A stretch of 64,000 nt of DNA from Hyalella azteca (GCF_000764305.2 NW_025946061.1:62001-126000); one strand, 5' to 3'; numbered from the stretch's first letter, positions 1 through 10,622 are shown. Made by a program: numbers and translations. Notes: a model not told the origin generated them from the sequence alone.

Positions 1-535
1 GAAATTTGTTACTATCAACATCTTGAATTTGAATATTGTTGACAAGTTACAAAAGTAGGTGATACAAACCATTGAGTATTTTAATTAATTTTGGTGCCAA
101 CGCAATTACTTTGTAGGTATTGATTTTAATCTGATATTTCACTTGTATCCCTCACTTAGAAATTCTCAAAATTGTTCCATATTTGAAATTTGTATCCAAA
201 ATACATGTATATGATTTGACCTATCATGTCTAGAATTACTTGACTTTAACCCAACTGTATTGAAGTTTGTTCACCTAGTAAAGGCCTGTAGACTAAATTA
301 GGTACAAGCATTTTAATAAAGTGGCCTGGTGGGTACAAGCATTTTCAAACCTAGATATTAAATAGAATTTTGACAGAGTCAAGGAATCAAGAATGAGCTC
401 ATCTCTAAAAAATCTATTGTTTGCATCATGTTAAAAAAATTATTTTTTTTTTATTGAGGGGTTGATCTTAATTTTAAATTATAATTGTGAGTGTAAATAA
501 ATTGAAGAAGGCATTAAAGTAATTTTGTCCCACAG
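1..535. other. intron upstream of HSCB exon
   Basis: AT-rich sequence with no credible coding potential. It ends in a good 3' splice site (TTTTGTCCCACAG) at 535, so it reads as the 3' part of an HSCB intron. Nothing else is seen. Confidence 0.6.
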
Positions 536-661
536 AAAGAACAGGAAATATCAGCAAGCTATTCCAGCGCCATCAACAAGGCATATCAGGTGCTGAATTC
601 AGCACTCGCTAGAGCTCAATACCTGCTCTCTCTTGAGAACCTGTCACTGCAAGAGGATCAT
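536..661 (+). CDS. HSCB: HSCB internal exon (start of C-terminal domain)
   Basis: Iron-sulfur cluster co-chaperone HscB (DNAJC20 family), which docks the ISCU scaffold onto mitochondrial HSPA9-type Hsp70. The exon is 126 bp, phase 0 at both ends, flanked by CCCACAG and by the donor GTGAGT at 662. Its 42 residues contain SSAINKAYQVLNSALARAQY and then LLSLENLSL. This matches the family segment that links the J domain to the helical ISCU-binding domain (S..VN.AY.TL..PL.R..YLL.L.G). Upstream exons (targeting peptide, zinc-binding cysteines, J domain with HPD) lie outside the window. Identification rests on recognising this segment together with the next exon. Confidence 0.88.
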
Positions 662-1280
662 GTGAGTTCTCTGTCAATTGATTGAGATTTATTTCATCAC
701 TGTCTCATAATATTTATTGATCACATCATGTGTGCTATTGTATTCCATTTAATTTTGTGTATATAACTAATGGTATTTTCTTCAATAGGTACTGCCTCAG
801 GATTTTTGTTGATTACTTGATGTGCGATATATGTAGTGTAGGTACATTCTATTACGTACACCCATCATACGCTCTAATACCAAATAAAAGTTGTTTCTGT
901 ACAAGATTCCTTGATATTCTATATACTGGTATACTTGATTTTCATATTATTTATAGTCTCACTTGTATTATGTAATTAGTTTATTTTCCATTACCAAAAT
1001 AGGCTAATTTTTTTCAGTAGCAATCTAAGTGGTCCCAAACTATGCTTGATTGACACAATTCAACAGAACAAACCCAAATAAACCAAGCAATTGAACCAGG
1101 TTACTTATGCTGTGTTTCTATATGAACTTATTGATGAAATTTTGATGTCCAAATTTCTAGCTCAGAGCTCTTTTCAAGGTACTAGTAGGTACTAATATCT
1201 TATAATGATATTGCCATTCCCCTCCATGATATTGCCAATAGATTCTAAATTGCAGTGAAAAATATCTCCTTGTGGAACAG
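662..1280. other. HSCB intron
   Basis: AT-rich intron of 619 bp between two phase-0 junctions. No repeat or internal gene seen. Confidence 0.7.
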
Positions 1281-1408
1281 ATTGACATGGATAAGGAGTT
1301 CCTGTTAGAAGTTATGGAGCTCAATGAGGAGCTTGCTGGAGCTCAAACTGAAGCCCAGATTGCCGAGCTCAAGCAAACCGCACAAGGCACGTTTGATGAC
1401 CTCATGGG
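1281..1408 (+). CDS. HSCB: HSCB internal exon (ISCU-binding helices)
   Basis: This exon continues the previous one in phase 0 after TTGTGGAACAG. It reads IDMDKEFLLEVMELNEELAG and then AQTEAQIAELKQTAQGTFDDLMG, the HscB C-terminal domain signature (MD..FL.E.ME..E.L). It ends in phase 2 at the donor GTGAGT (1409). Roughly the last 35 residues of the family, another helix, are still missing after this point, and I found no matching exon before the next gene at 4467. The gene is therefore incomplete in this assembly, or its last exon is unusual or misplaced. Confidence 0.88.
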
Positions 1409-1492
1409 GTGAGTGCTATACAAAACTGGCAGCTCAAGTGCACCACACAACACATGTTTGATGACCTCATGGGGTGAGTGCTATACAAAATG
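1391..1492 (+). repeat. 65-bp-offset duplication of HSCB exon end plus splice donor
   Basis: About 36 bp covering the last exon codons, the donor GTGAGT and the first intron bases (1391-1427) recur almost identically at 1456-1492. This gives two equivalent donors 65 bp apart. Use of the second donor would shift the frame. Confidence 0.9.
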
Positions 1493-1639
1493 ATCTTGAT
1501 CTTGAAAATTCATCATATTGCTATGCTTGGGATCCAATATTTTATGTTGACTGTGATGATCTTTGAAGGTGTCCTTCCAGCTCAGTTTGGCTTATTGATG
1601 CATATTGTCATGCCCATTCCTTCAATAACTTCAAACTAT

Positions 1640-2640
1640 TTTTAGAATGTAAGACACTTTTCTCCAAAGATTGCTTTCCCATTATAGCCACGTTGAAATG
1701 TTCAATAACAACACACATTTGCCATAGCAGCTGCCACTTATTGTTTAGAATTTTATCTTAACATTAATAGTTAGTCAGAATATGTATTTGATTGCAGGGA
1801 TTACGTTTAAGTGGAAACTTTTCCTCTCTAGCTACATCAACACACCCTCCACTGCATCTACTTTTTTTAAGATTTTGTTTTAAACACTAAATAATAATAA
1901 AAGTATATGACACACCATAAAGACTGTATTAAAGTTTGTACTACGTACTAGTCAGGATGCCACTAATTCTGAGTTCAAGGTTTTTGCAACCATGGTGTAA
2001 AACCCTTTGTTCTGTCCTCAGATTGGCAAGTTATTACTCATGATCTTGTAGCCTGTACCCAAGTCTGTCCAAGGTCTTGCAGTTCTCAGCCTTCACCTTA
2101 AGTGGAAGTTTTCCTCTAGCGCCTTGAGACTGCTTTCAGAAACAACACACCTTCCGCTTCTTGTTTAGGATTATATTTTGAACATTAAATGATAATGAGA
2201 GTATTTAATGTAAGTTTTATTTTAAATATAAACTGCTAATAAAATTATTTGAGGTAAATATTAACTGCAAGCTTTGTCCCTCTCTAGCCACATCAAGACT
2301 GCATTCAGGAATAAATATCTCTATGCTGCTGCTGCTTATAGTTTATTATTATATTTTCCTCATATTTTGAATAATTTCAAATTTTAATTGTTGAATGCTG
2401 ATGAAAGTATTGATGTAAGTTCCATTTTCAGCATTTGCTGCCAATAAAAGTATTTTAAGCAAGTATAGATTGTAAGCTATGCTTCTCCAGCTGTGTTGAG
2501 ACTGCATCCATGTACAACATATCCTCCACTGCAGTCGCTTATTATTAAAGATAACATTTTAAGCCTTTAATTTTAAAGATTAAATCATTTCACTGCTGAT
2601 AAAGTACCTATTAATTGACTGTAGCAACTGACGCCTTGAG
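1640..2640 (+). repeat. diverged tandem repeat, about 200-bp unit
   Basis: Four to five degraded copies of a unit of about 200 bp. Each contains a pyrimidine-rich CCTCTCTAGC block, then GAGACTGCAT-like and ACACC.TCC.CTGC blocks, a TTATTGTTTA block, and a GATAATGAAAGTAT..AATGTAAGTT block. Copies are recognisable near 1675, 1810, 2095, 2275 and 2475. No coding function is apparent. Confidence 0.6.
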
Positions 2641-3849
2641 TTTTTTACGTGTTCGCACGTAGAAAGCTGCTTCAAAATTGTTTATAATTTATTGTTGTCC
2701 TGTAGGAAATATTTTTAAAGTGTTTGAATTTATTTGATTACATACCTTTAAAATTTTCCTTTAAACGTTGATGCATTTGTCGAAAATCGCCGTTCGAAAC
2801 GTAAGAGAAATGAAATAATAACTGGATTTACAAATATATAATATACTCGTGTGGGATATATATATGTACGCTTCTCAATCGTAGCAAACTTTGTATGATT
2901 GAATCTTCATCATTATTTTTATTTGCTATGTGAAGATAAAAGTGAGCAACAGATCTTGAACGGGTTTGTGATCAGGAAGTTCTTTGCAAACATAACAATA
3001 ATGAAGTTTGCCATAAACTTCAATAATGAAGTTTAATAAATATGAATTTTGTCTCTCTTGAAGGGTTTACCGCGTAATTCAGGTTTGGCAGGTTAACGGG
3101 CTAAACAGGTTAAAGAGGCTAAACAGGCTAAACAGGTTCAGCGCTTAATTGATGCCTGATGCAATGGGCACGGGGCATCAAAAGCTTTTGATGCAAGGGC
3201 ATCACGATCCCTCCCTCCCGGAGTGTAAAAAAATTGATTCATACACAAAAAAATATCAGCCATCAATAATAATAATATCAGTTATTGAAAGTTGTGAAAA
3301 GATTTGTTTAAAGGGCCATTTCTTAGATCTGAAAACGTCACCAAAAGTAAAAGAATCGGCAATAGGCGCCGATATCTCTTCAGCACCGACACAACTATGC
3401 TATGGTATACTATACTACCTATACTATACTTTTCCTTACTATACTATGATACCTATACTATTGATAAGAAATGCTCACTAATCTTCAACGAAACTTGCAT
3501 GAAAGAACTATAGGTACTAATATTCGCCTTTGTTAACGAACTACTTATGTCTGGAAATTAAAGGACCACAATAGTTCAGTGCGACAAAATTGTATTTTTT
3601 CATGAGTAGTTTTACGAATAGATTATTTAACAAATTCAGGGCAGATTTATTTTGAAATCTTTTTTCTTGAAAAGCCTGAGTAACGGATCACTAAGTTCTT
3701 ATTGGTATCAATAGATTGATGGTATTGATACATAAATAGTTATTATTATAAAAATTATTACCTATCTATCTAATATCTTATGATAACGTTGAGATCGCTT
3801 CTTCTTTTTTTCGGTTGAATTTTGCTAGGATAAAAGTTTAAGAAATTCA
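2641..3849. other. non-coding stretch downstream of HSCB
   Basis: AT-rich. It holds short imperfect repeats (AGGCTAAACAGGTTA units near 3095-3140, CTATACTA units near 3400-3450). At 3350-3400 a stretch resembles 18050-18112 (AGAATCGGC..AGGC then ACCGACA..ACTATG). The small open frames here show no protein-like features. Confidence 0.5.
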
Positions 3850-4108
3850 TCCTGCAATCCAGAGTGGCCAAGTGGTTATAATTCAGGGGGACCTTAACTG
3901 AGTTGTGGGTTCGATACCAGCAGCCAACTGTATAAAGTTCTGGTAGAAAATCGGAAAAGTAACCTGGCGGTTAAGCACAGTGGATATTAGAGAATTGAGT
4001 TGCGTCTTCGAAACCTAAATAGGCTGTGAGAATTCTGCGATGTTCAGGATTTTTGACAGTGTAATGGCTTAATTTGCAAGTCAAACACCGTTAATAAATA
4101 ATATCTTG
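3850..4108 (+). mobile_element. tRNA-derived SINE (copy 1)
   Basis: A tRNA-like head carries an A-box-like TGGCCAAGTGGTTA and a B-box-like GGGTTCGATACC. The body shares GAATTCTGCGATGTTCAG and ACCGTTAATA with the copies at 9528 and 45345. A poorer B-box-like TCTTCGAAACC follows at about 4000. The ends are approximate. Confidence 0.6.
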
Positions 4109-4466
4109 TTTGAAGTATCACTCAATCTCATTCTTAATATCATTCTGCCCGAATTGCAGTGTAAATTCTTTTCGTAATTTTCTGCCAGTATTTTTTCGCG
4201 ATGAAACTGAAGGGTTTATGAAGCAAGTAGTGAGTTAAATCTTTGCAAACCATTTAAAACGAGACAGAAGTGCATTTAATGGAATTGAAATTCACAGGTT
4301 TTGACTGAATAGATCAGTATATCTAACAAGTTTCTCATACTTAAACATTTTTATAATCAAAATACTTTATTAGGAATGTATTTAATGAATTTACTTAAAT
4401 AGTCACTTGTTATTGGCACCAGAAATTAAGTGATTTTTTATTTGTACCGTCAGCCTAATTATCGCC
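4109..4466. other. stretch between SINE and gene U
   Basis: AT-rich, no repeat or coding signal. It ends in the acceptor-like TTTGTACCGTCAG just before the first gene U coding exon. Confidence 0.5.
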
Positions 4467-4490
4467 ATGGTGCCTTCTGCTTCCAACAAG
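4467..4490 (+). CDS. gene U, first coding exon
   Basis: Encodes MVPSASNK from an ATG in a strong context (ATCGCCATGG), followed directly by the donor GTGAGT. A possible acceptor (TACCGTCAG) at 4453 would put a 5' leader exon upstream. It ends in phase 0, as the next exon requires. The exon is too short to identify on its own. Support is the context, the donor, and phase agreement with three later exons. Confidence 0.55.
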
Positions 4491-4521
4491 GTGAGTGATT
4501 ACTCGTTGGTGAATAATCCTA

Positions 4522-4679
4522 CACTCAGAGAAATGAGTGAGACGATGTCCAAATAGCGATGCACTTTTTGCCTCTGTTAGAAGGTCTTTTTGCCTCTGTT
4601 AGAAGTTTTGCCTGCTATCAGTGCTACGTGCAGAAAGTGTGTCAATATGAACAATATGAGCTTTTCATTACTGTGAGTG
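4522..4679 (+). mobile_element. MITE family A, copy 1
   Basis: Begins CACTCAGAGAAATGAGTG, continues with GTCCAAATAGCGATGCAC, and ends with GTCAATATGAACAATATGAG..GTGAGTG. This is the shared structure of a family seen about 20 times in the window. It sits in gene U intron 1. Confidence 0.85.
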
Positions 4680-4833
4680 AATGCTGTAATGAACGCATTT
4701 ACCCGTTGATTGGTTTCAAGGGATAAGATTGTAATTTGTTTACTAATTTGTTAACAATTAACTGTACAGTGATTGGCACTCGTGACTACAAGAAAGTACC
4801 TATGCAATTTATTAAAACTTAATTGGCGATTTA

Positions 4834-4863
4834 TTGTTGTTGTTGTTGATACAACAACAACAA
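4834..4863. repeat. TTG/CAA hairpin
   Basis: Five TTG triplets are followed, after a 3-nt ATA loop, by CAACAACAACAA. This is a near-perfect inverted microsatellite. Confidence 0.8.
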
Positions 4864-5143
4864 AAAAGTACCTATTAAATTAGACAATTTGATTCTATAA
4901 ATTATCGAAAGACTTGATACCGTTGACAACGAAGTGCCATTAGTAACACGATATGTAGAGATATTGTCGCTGCCAGAATACCGTACGGTAGTGAAAAAAT
5001 ATTTAAATGCTAATAGACGAAAAGCAATGAAAATTATACCAGTTTAGTTGAATCAATTAAATTATTTATTATTAATATAATAAGTTATCTTCTACTGCGT
5101 GATATTTCAAGCACTTACATGACACTAACTTTCTTCCCTACAG

Positions 5144-5242
5144 CCGTCGCTGTCGCGGCTGGAAGTGAACTTCCTGCGCGTGTTCCGCGAGACGCAGCAG
5201 ATGGCGAGCGGGGCCAAGCCTCGCAGCTGGTCTTTTGAAAAG
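5144..5242 (+). CDS. gene U, second coding exon
   Basis: 99 bp, phase 0 to phase 0, GC-rich against an AT-rich background. Flanked by TTTCTTCCCTACAG and the donor GTGAGAAC. It encodes 33 residues including LSRLEVNFLRVFRETQQMAS and GAKPRSWSFEK. I do not recognise the family. The intron that follows (5243-10622) contains the whole NDOR1 coding region on the same strand. Confidence 0.75.
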
Positions 5243-5560
5243 GTGAGAACCATCTGGTGTACATTTATACCAGCTGGTGTACATATATACCAGCTGGTGT
5301 ACATATATACCAACAGCTGGTGTAGTGGTGAGATGTTATACCAGCTGGTGTAGTGGCGAGATGTTATACCAGCTGGTGTAGTGGCGAGATGTTATACCAG
5401 CTGGTGTACTGGCGAGATGTTATACCAGCTGGTGTACTGGCGAGATGTTATACCAGCTGGTGTAGTGGCGAGATGTTATACCAGCTGGTGTACTGGCGAG
5501 ATGTTATACCAGCTGGTGTACTGACAAGGTGTTATACCACCTGGTGTACTGGCGAGATGT
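5243..5560 (+). repeat. 28-bp minisatellite starting at gene U donor 2
   Basis: Three 20- to 23-bp units and then about eight 28-bp units of the form GGYGAGATGTTATACCAG + CTGGTGTAST. The first unit is the splice donor itself (GGTGAGAACCATCTGGTGTAC), so each later unit carries a copy of the GGTGAGA/GGCGAGA donor. Confidence 0.9.
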
Positions 5561-6519
5561 TATTGGTTCCTAGCACCACCTGTTGGCACTGTTGAGAACT
5601 GTTGTCAGCTCGTATATGAGGTCAAGTGAGCACAAAACGCCTGTTGGTACTGTTAAGTTCTGTTATTGGTACATTAATTAGGTCAGCGCTATCTGTTGGT
5701 ACGTTAATCTCTGTTACTGGTCACTGGAACCAAGTGTTTGTACTGTTAAGTTCTATTATCGGTACTTTAATTAGGGTAGCGCCACCTGTCAGAACCAGCG
5801 TTTTTAGCCACCTGGCATCGAGCTGAGGCCCCTATACAATTTATTGCGTAATCAAATAGATTCATTTGTTTTACTTGCCAGTTACTTGCTTAGTAAATAT
5901 AAAAAAATTATCTCTTAAGATTTTCTTTTCTTCTAATGCTTAAAATCTGGTGAAATTAGTTTAATTGCTGTAAAAGGTTGAACGCTGAACCGGGTACTAT
6001 GATGATTTGTTGTGCAAAGTCGATATTGATGGGTGATCATGAAAATACAATGATCTGTTGTAAAAATATTAAAAATTTTTAATGAATAAGTGTTTAAGTG
6101 AATATTTGTTGACCTATTTTGTACGGATACATCACTTGTCGTCAATGTTATTCGTAACTGAAATCCTTCTGCTTACGAAATTGGACAAGGAATTAAGTCT
6201 GGATGGATGCATTTGAAGGCGGCCAAAGAACTGCCAGTCCGTCACTCCACTGCCGTCACACCTCCATAAATATGGACTATGGAAAAGACTCATTGCACGT
6301 TATTTGGACGCCATTTTCCCTGCATCTGAAATTTCTGTCGTGAATTGTCTGACTTACAGAAGCTTCTTCAGATCAGAGAAGACTCCTTTTGAAGAGCAAC
6401 TTTACGCTGAAAATTTGTTTGTGCCACAACGTGTGCGATAATTACATACGTTTATTCTAATAGGTTTTTTACGTGACGCGTGTTGGAAGTTTGGCTGACT
6501 CGTGCCTGTGCCTGTGCAG
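5561..6519. other. stretch upstream of NDOR1 coding exon
   Basis: A degraded repeat (CTGTTGGTACTGTTAAGTTC units) lies at about 5590-5790. The rest is non-coding, with no obvious TATA box. It ends in GTGCCTGTGCCTGTGCAG, a plausible 3' splice site for NDOR1. I could not find a first exon with an ATG here. Confidence 0.5.
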
Positions 6520-8796
6520 TTGCTGCGATGTCGCCGCCTCGTGGTGTTGTACGGCAGCGAGACTGGCACCGCTCAGCAGGTCGCCGAGAGGGTCGTCAGA
6601 GAGGCTCACCGACGACGATTTACCTCAGTCGTTCTGGAGATGAACTCTGCTGACGTTGATCTGCTGAGAGGAGCTTTCCCTGATCTGCAGGCAGGACTGT
6701 TGCCCCCTGCCTGCCTGTCGGACGCTTCCAAACAGCGCTTGAACGAGATTGTCCTGAGCGCCGTCAAGGATAAATCTTTAATTCAAAAAGTGTCACCTGC
6801 TTTTGATGGTGCATCAGCAGCGCAGACCGATTCGCGAATAATGTCTTCCGTCGAACATTTGAATTTGGTTTCTTCTGATGATAATTCTGCAATGGTACCT
6901 ACTACTACGGCCCGTATTTTGCCTGTTCTGACTTGCAATGCGTTAGAGCCTACCGAGAACTCACAAGGATCCGGATTTGATGAATTTAATGATGTTTTTG
7001 AAAATAATTCCGTAATGGATGCGCTATACTCAGTCCTGCCACCGCTCTGTGTGGTATGCGTAGCCGCTACCACTGGCCAAGGTGACGACCCTGAAAACAT
7101 GAAAAAGTTTTTTGAGAATCTCTGGAACCTGCGGTCGGATCGTCAGTTACTACGTGGGGTAAACTTTGGAGTGTTGGCTTTGGGCGACAGCTCGTACCAA
7201 AAGTTCAATTACAGCGGTAAGCGCATGAACAATTTGCTCCGTCTCCTCGGAGCTCAGCCTGTTCTTCCTATTGGTCTTGCCGACGACCAGCACGATCTAG
7301 GGCCAGACTTCGTCGTCGACTCGTGGCTTGCACAGCTATGGCAGAAGCTGGAGGAACTTTACCCACTGCCTGAAGATGTCGCGCCTATGGCTTCTCATGA
7401 ACTTCCACCTCCTCGTTTCAAAGTTGAATTTCTAGATGAATTCGACTCAGAAACTTCTGCTGTTGATGAACCTGTAGGCTATGTTCAAGGTAATTTCACC
7501 TCATGCTCACTAACAAAAATAGAGCGTGTAAGCGCCCCTGGACACTTCCAAAACGTCCAGCTTGTAGAGTTCGACGTTTCGCATATGGAATACAAGCACA
7601 AACCTGGTGACGTGCTCATGATTAAACCTGAAAATCTGTCGTCTCACGTACAAGAATTCCTCGATGTCATTGGGTTGGATAGGTCTCGTAAATTTCGCGT
7701 TCGTCCATCTGAGCCGAACACAAACGTCAGTGATGTCCCTCCTTGGCTGCTAAGTGGTTGCACCATAAAAAAATGTGTCACTAAATACCTAGACATAATG
7801 TCAGTGCCTAAGCGGTACTTCTTCGAGCTTCTTAGCTTCTTTACCACCGATGAGATGGAAAAAGAGAAATTCCTGGAGTTTGCATCCTCTGTGGGACAGC
7901 AAGAGTTGTACGACTATTGCAACAGACCCAAACGATCCATCGTTGAAGTTTTGGCCGACTTTCCTCATGTTAATAAGAATATTCCTTTTGAATATCTATT
8001 CGACGTCATTCCTAGTCTGAAGCCGAGGGCTTATTCCATCGCAAGCTCGAGTGCTCTTATCCCTGGCAAGGCGCAAATTTTAATGGCTGTCGTAAATTAC
8101 AGAACAAACCTGAGACGACCAAGACTCGGCGTTTGCAGCAACTGGCTTGCCGCGCTGCGGCCGCAAGACACAGTACTTTTAAGTATAAAGAAAGGATCCC
8201 TCAGGTTCACATTACCAAGCGAAAATGTCACTCCGGTTCCGCAAAACCATCAGACTTACGAACAAGTTACGGCACCACAAACTTGTTCACCACGCGATGG
8301 TGTTCAAGCATTGGAAGGGGCACATGAAGAGGAGAATTTTACCACTTCATCATCGCTGCCACCAGTTATTATGATTGCTCCAGGGACCGGAGTTGCTCCA
8401 TTCCGGTCGTACATACAAGAGAGGATAGCTTTAGGCCTTACGTCTGCTCCTATGATCCTCTTCTTTGGGTGCAGAGGCAAAAACACTGACTTTTTCTTCG
8501 AAGAAGAATGGCGTCGGTATCACCCAAGTCTGGAACTTTATACCGCGTTCTCCCGGGATCAGGAGGACAAAATTTACGTTCAGCACCGCATCCGTGAACA
8601 AGCCCAGCGTTTATGGCCTCTAATTCATCAAGCCGATGCTCAGGTCTTCCTTGCTGGCAACGCCAAACGAATTCCTATCGACGTACACGAAGCGCTCACA
8701 GACGTCTGCAAATTTGGACTCTGTGACGACAAATTGGCTGACGTCTACATGAAGAATTCTTTGGGCAAACGATACCAAACTGAGACTTGGGCATAA
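6520..8796 (+). CDS. NDOR1: NADPH-dependent diflavin oxidoreductase 1 (NDOR1/Tah18)
   Basis: Cytosolic diflavin reductase. In the known family it passes electrons from NADPH via FAD and FMN to the Fe-S protein anamorsin (CIAPIN1) in cytosolic Fe-S assembly. About 758 residues are open to TAA. Domains in order: flavodoxin-like FMN domain (YGSETGTAQ at about 11-19, ATTGQGDDPENMK at about 180, LGDSSYQKFN at about 221); FAD domain (PRAYSIASS at about 500, GVCSNWL at about 536); NADPH domain (APGTGVAPFRSYIQER at about 620, FFGCRG at about 647, FLAGNAK at about 708); conserved C-terminus ending TETWA. It is longer than the roughly 600-residue family norm because of about 125 extra residues between about 45 and 173 and about 35 near 575-612. 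No in-frame ATG precedes the FMN loop. I place the start of this exon at the splice-like CAG at 6519, so the true Met lies upstream. Alternatively an ATG at 6528 is out of frame by a small indel. Confidence 0.95.
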   Translation: MLRCRRLVVLYGSETGTAQQVAERVVREAHRRRFTSVVLEMNSADVDLLRGAFPDLQAGLLPPACLSDASKQRLNEIVLSAVKDKSLIQKVSPAFDGASAAQTDSRIMSSVEHLNLVSSDDNSAMVPTTTARILPVLTCNALEPTENSQGSGFDEFNDVFENNSVMDALYSVLPPLCVVCVAATTGQGDDPENMKKFFENLWNLRSDRQLLRGVNFGVLALGDSSYQKFNYSGKRMNNLLRLLGAQPVLPIGLADDQHDLGPDFVVDSWLAQLWQKLEELYPLPEDVAPMASHELPPPRFKVEFLDEFDSETSAVDEPVGYVQGNFTSCSLTKIERVSAPGHFQNVQLVEFDVSHMEYKHKPGDVLMIKPENLSSHVQEFLDVIGLDRSRKFRVRPSEPNTNVSDVPPWLLSGCTIKKCVTKYLDIMSVPKRYFFELLSFFTTDEMEKEKFLEFASSVGQQELYDYCNRPKRSIVEVLADFPHVNKNIPFEYLFDVIPSLKPRAYSIASSSALIPGKAQILMAVVNYRTNLRRPRLGVCSNWLAALRPQDTVLLSIKKGSLRFTLPSENVTPVPQNHQTYEQVTAPQTCSPRDGVQALEGAHEEENFTTSSSLPPVIMIAPGTGVAPFRSYIQERIALGLTSAPMILFFGCRGKNTDFFFEEEWRRYHPSLELYTAFSRDQEDKIYVQHRIREQAQRLWPLIHQADAQVFLAGNAKRIPIDVHEALTDVCKFGLCDDKLADVYMKNSLGKRYQTETWA

Positions 8797-9527
8797 TTAT
8801 TCGCTTATTTGTAACATGCAACGTAATTTAAATAGATTAATATGTTGCTGTATCTACACTGAGCATTTGTGTCAGGAAAAAAGATAACTCAGTCATATTT
8901 CTTCAAACGATTTAAGCGCTTGCAAATTGCTCAAAGCTATTCATTCTGAATGTTCCTGTTCAGTATATGAATTTACTCATTCCTTTATCAAATTGATTTG
9001 ATACGGTACTCATCAAACTGAATCGAAAATTTTTTTCAATGGAGAGTGATGCCGTCTTCTGTCAGTTTGTCACTAGAATTTAGCGGGATAATTTCTTCAG
9101 AGTTTTCTTCCCTGGTCTGTGTGTAAGACTTTTTCAAGCTGAGATATTGCATGTAAAGTAGCAGTCGTCGCTGGCGGCAAACTGCCTTGTATCATAATTC
9201 TGGGATGTGAATTAACTGTAGTATTGTACAAATTGGTTCATTAAATACTTGAAATGGACAAGTTGTACGATTATTTTCCTCATTTCCTTTAATTCTATCA
9301 TCCGTGAATATTATAAATTAGGGATAAGTCTTACTTGTTTTTTATAATTACAAACTAAGCTTATTTACCTTATCTACAACTTGTAGACCACAACAAAATA
9401 TATTTCGCCTACTCTCGTATTTTTGATTGATTATATTTAATGTTGCACGTGCGACATTAGGGTGTGATGGCAGCAATATTTCGGTAATGAAAATTAACAT
9501 TTGTTGCATCGTTACTCTACATTAGTT

Positions 9528-9690
9528 TTTTTTGGAGGTTGGACAGTGGTTACATTTTTAGGTACCGAACTTATAGCAGTGAGTTGCGGGTTCGAAACCT
9601 AGCAGTAAGAATTCTTCGATGTCCAGACTTGGCCACAAGCCAGATTTGGACTTTTTCAACGCTGATACCATTAATACTAAAGCAGCACGG
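9528..9690 (+). mobile_element. tRNA-derived SINE (copy 2)
   Basis: Contains GAGTTGCGGGTTCGAAACC (B-box-like), then GTAAGAATTCTTCGATGTCC and GCTGATACCATTAATAC. It aligns with the body of copies 1 and 3. The open frame that crosses it is incidental. Confidence 0.65.
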
Positions 9691-10310
9691 ACTATCCTTG
9701 TTACCAATGATTTAGCAAAAACGCTGTGCTCAGAAAACTACAATATTTTGTACTTAGCAATTCAATTCTGTGGAGTGAGTTTGTGCAACCGTCACCGTAC
9801 CTCAGATCCCAATTATACACATATTATCGGTGCAAAGAGTCATTTTCTATCGGATAGTCTATCATTATCGTTTTATTTCGGATAGTCTACTACAATAATT
9901 ATTTCCTTATATGATTAGTTTTCAGTTTTGCATATATAGTCAAGTTGAGTGCGTTCACCAGAGAAGTAAAGCTTAATCTTCAATATTAAGCTTAACCTTA
10001 ACTTAACAATTAACAATAACTAACATAGCCATAACAATTCTTGATTGTAGGTCGGCCGCAAACCGACTAATGCAGATACAAATATTTGCGAAGTTCAACG
10101 AGCTCCGAGCTCGACGAGATTAATCAATTTCAAATCCCAATTCAATAATTATCCAATTTATAACTAAGAAATGTTTGCAACACTTATTACTGTCTTTTAT
10201 GAAATTAGAGTTTCTACCCCTAATTTATTATAACATTTTTTATGTAATAACCCTCCTCCTGAAAAGTTCGTGGCAGAAATTTTGAGACAGGTTAGCCCAA
10301 GTGGTGATTA

Positions 10311-10500
10311 AAGTGACTTTTTGAGTCGAGAAGTCACACTTACTTTCCAAGTATGAAAGTCACGATTGACTTTCCAAGGAGAAAAGTCGCAATTGATTTT
10401 CCAAGTGGGAAAGTCACAATCGACTTTCCAAGTGTGAAAGTCTTTCAAGTATGAAAGTCACGATTGACTTTCCCAGTTGGGGGAAGTCAATTTACTTCCA
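10311..10500 (+). repeat. degenerate repeat with GAAAGTC/GACTTTC hairpins
   Basis: About six imperfect 25-30-bp units of GAAAGTCACGATTGACTTTC + CAAGTG. Each unit can fold on itself. It lies 120 bp upstream of gene U exon 3. Confidence 0.8.
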
Positions 10501-10622
10501 CATACAGCTTCTCGCAAATGTAACGTATTCTAAAATAACTATAAAAATATATTTACTGATTTGATGAAACATTGTTAGCAATTTTGAAGAGCTGAACGGT
10601 TAATTGTTAACCTTGTCCACAG

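Larger units (their letters stand above)
8797..10622. other. rest of gene U intron 2, downstream of NDOR1
   Basis: Non-coding apart from a SINE (9528-9690) and a hairpin-rich repeat (10311-10500). No clear AATAAA close to the NDOR1 stop was found. It ends in CCTTGTCCACAG at 10622, the acceptor of gene U exon 3. Confidence 0.6.

Noticed and set aside
5353..5595. 80-residue frame MARCYTSWCSGE
   Set aside because: Translation of the 28-bp intronic minisatellite.
9619..9885. 88-residue plus-strand frame
   Set aside because: Starts inside a SINE and has no splice or family support.
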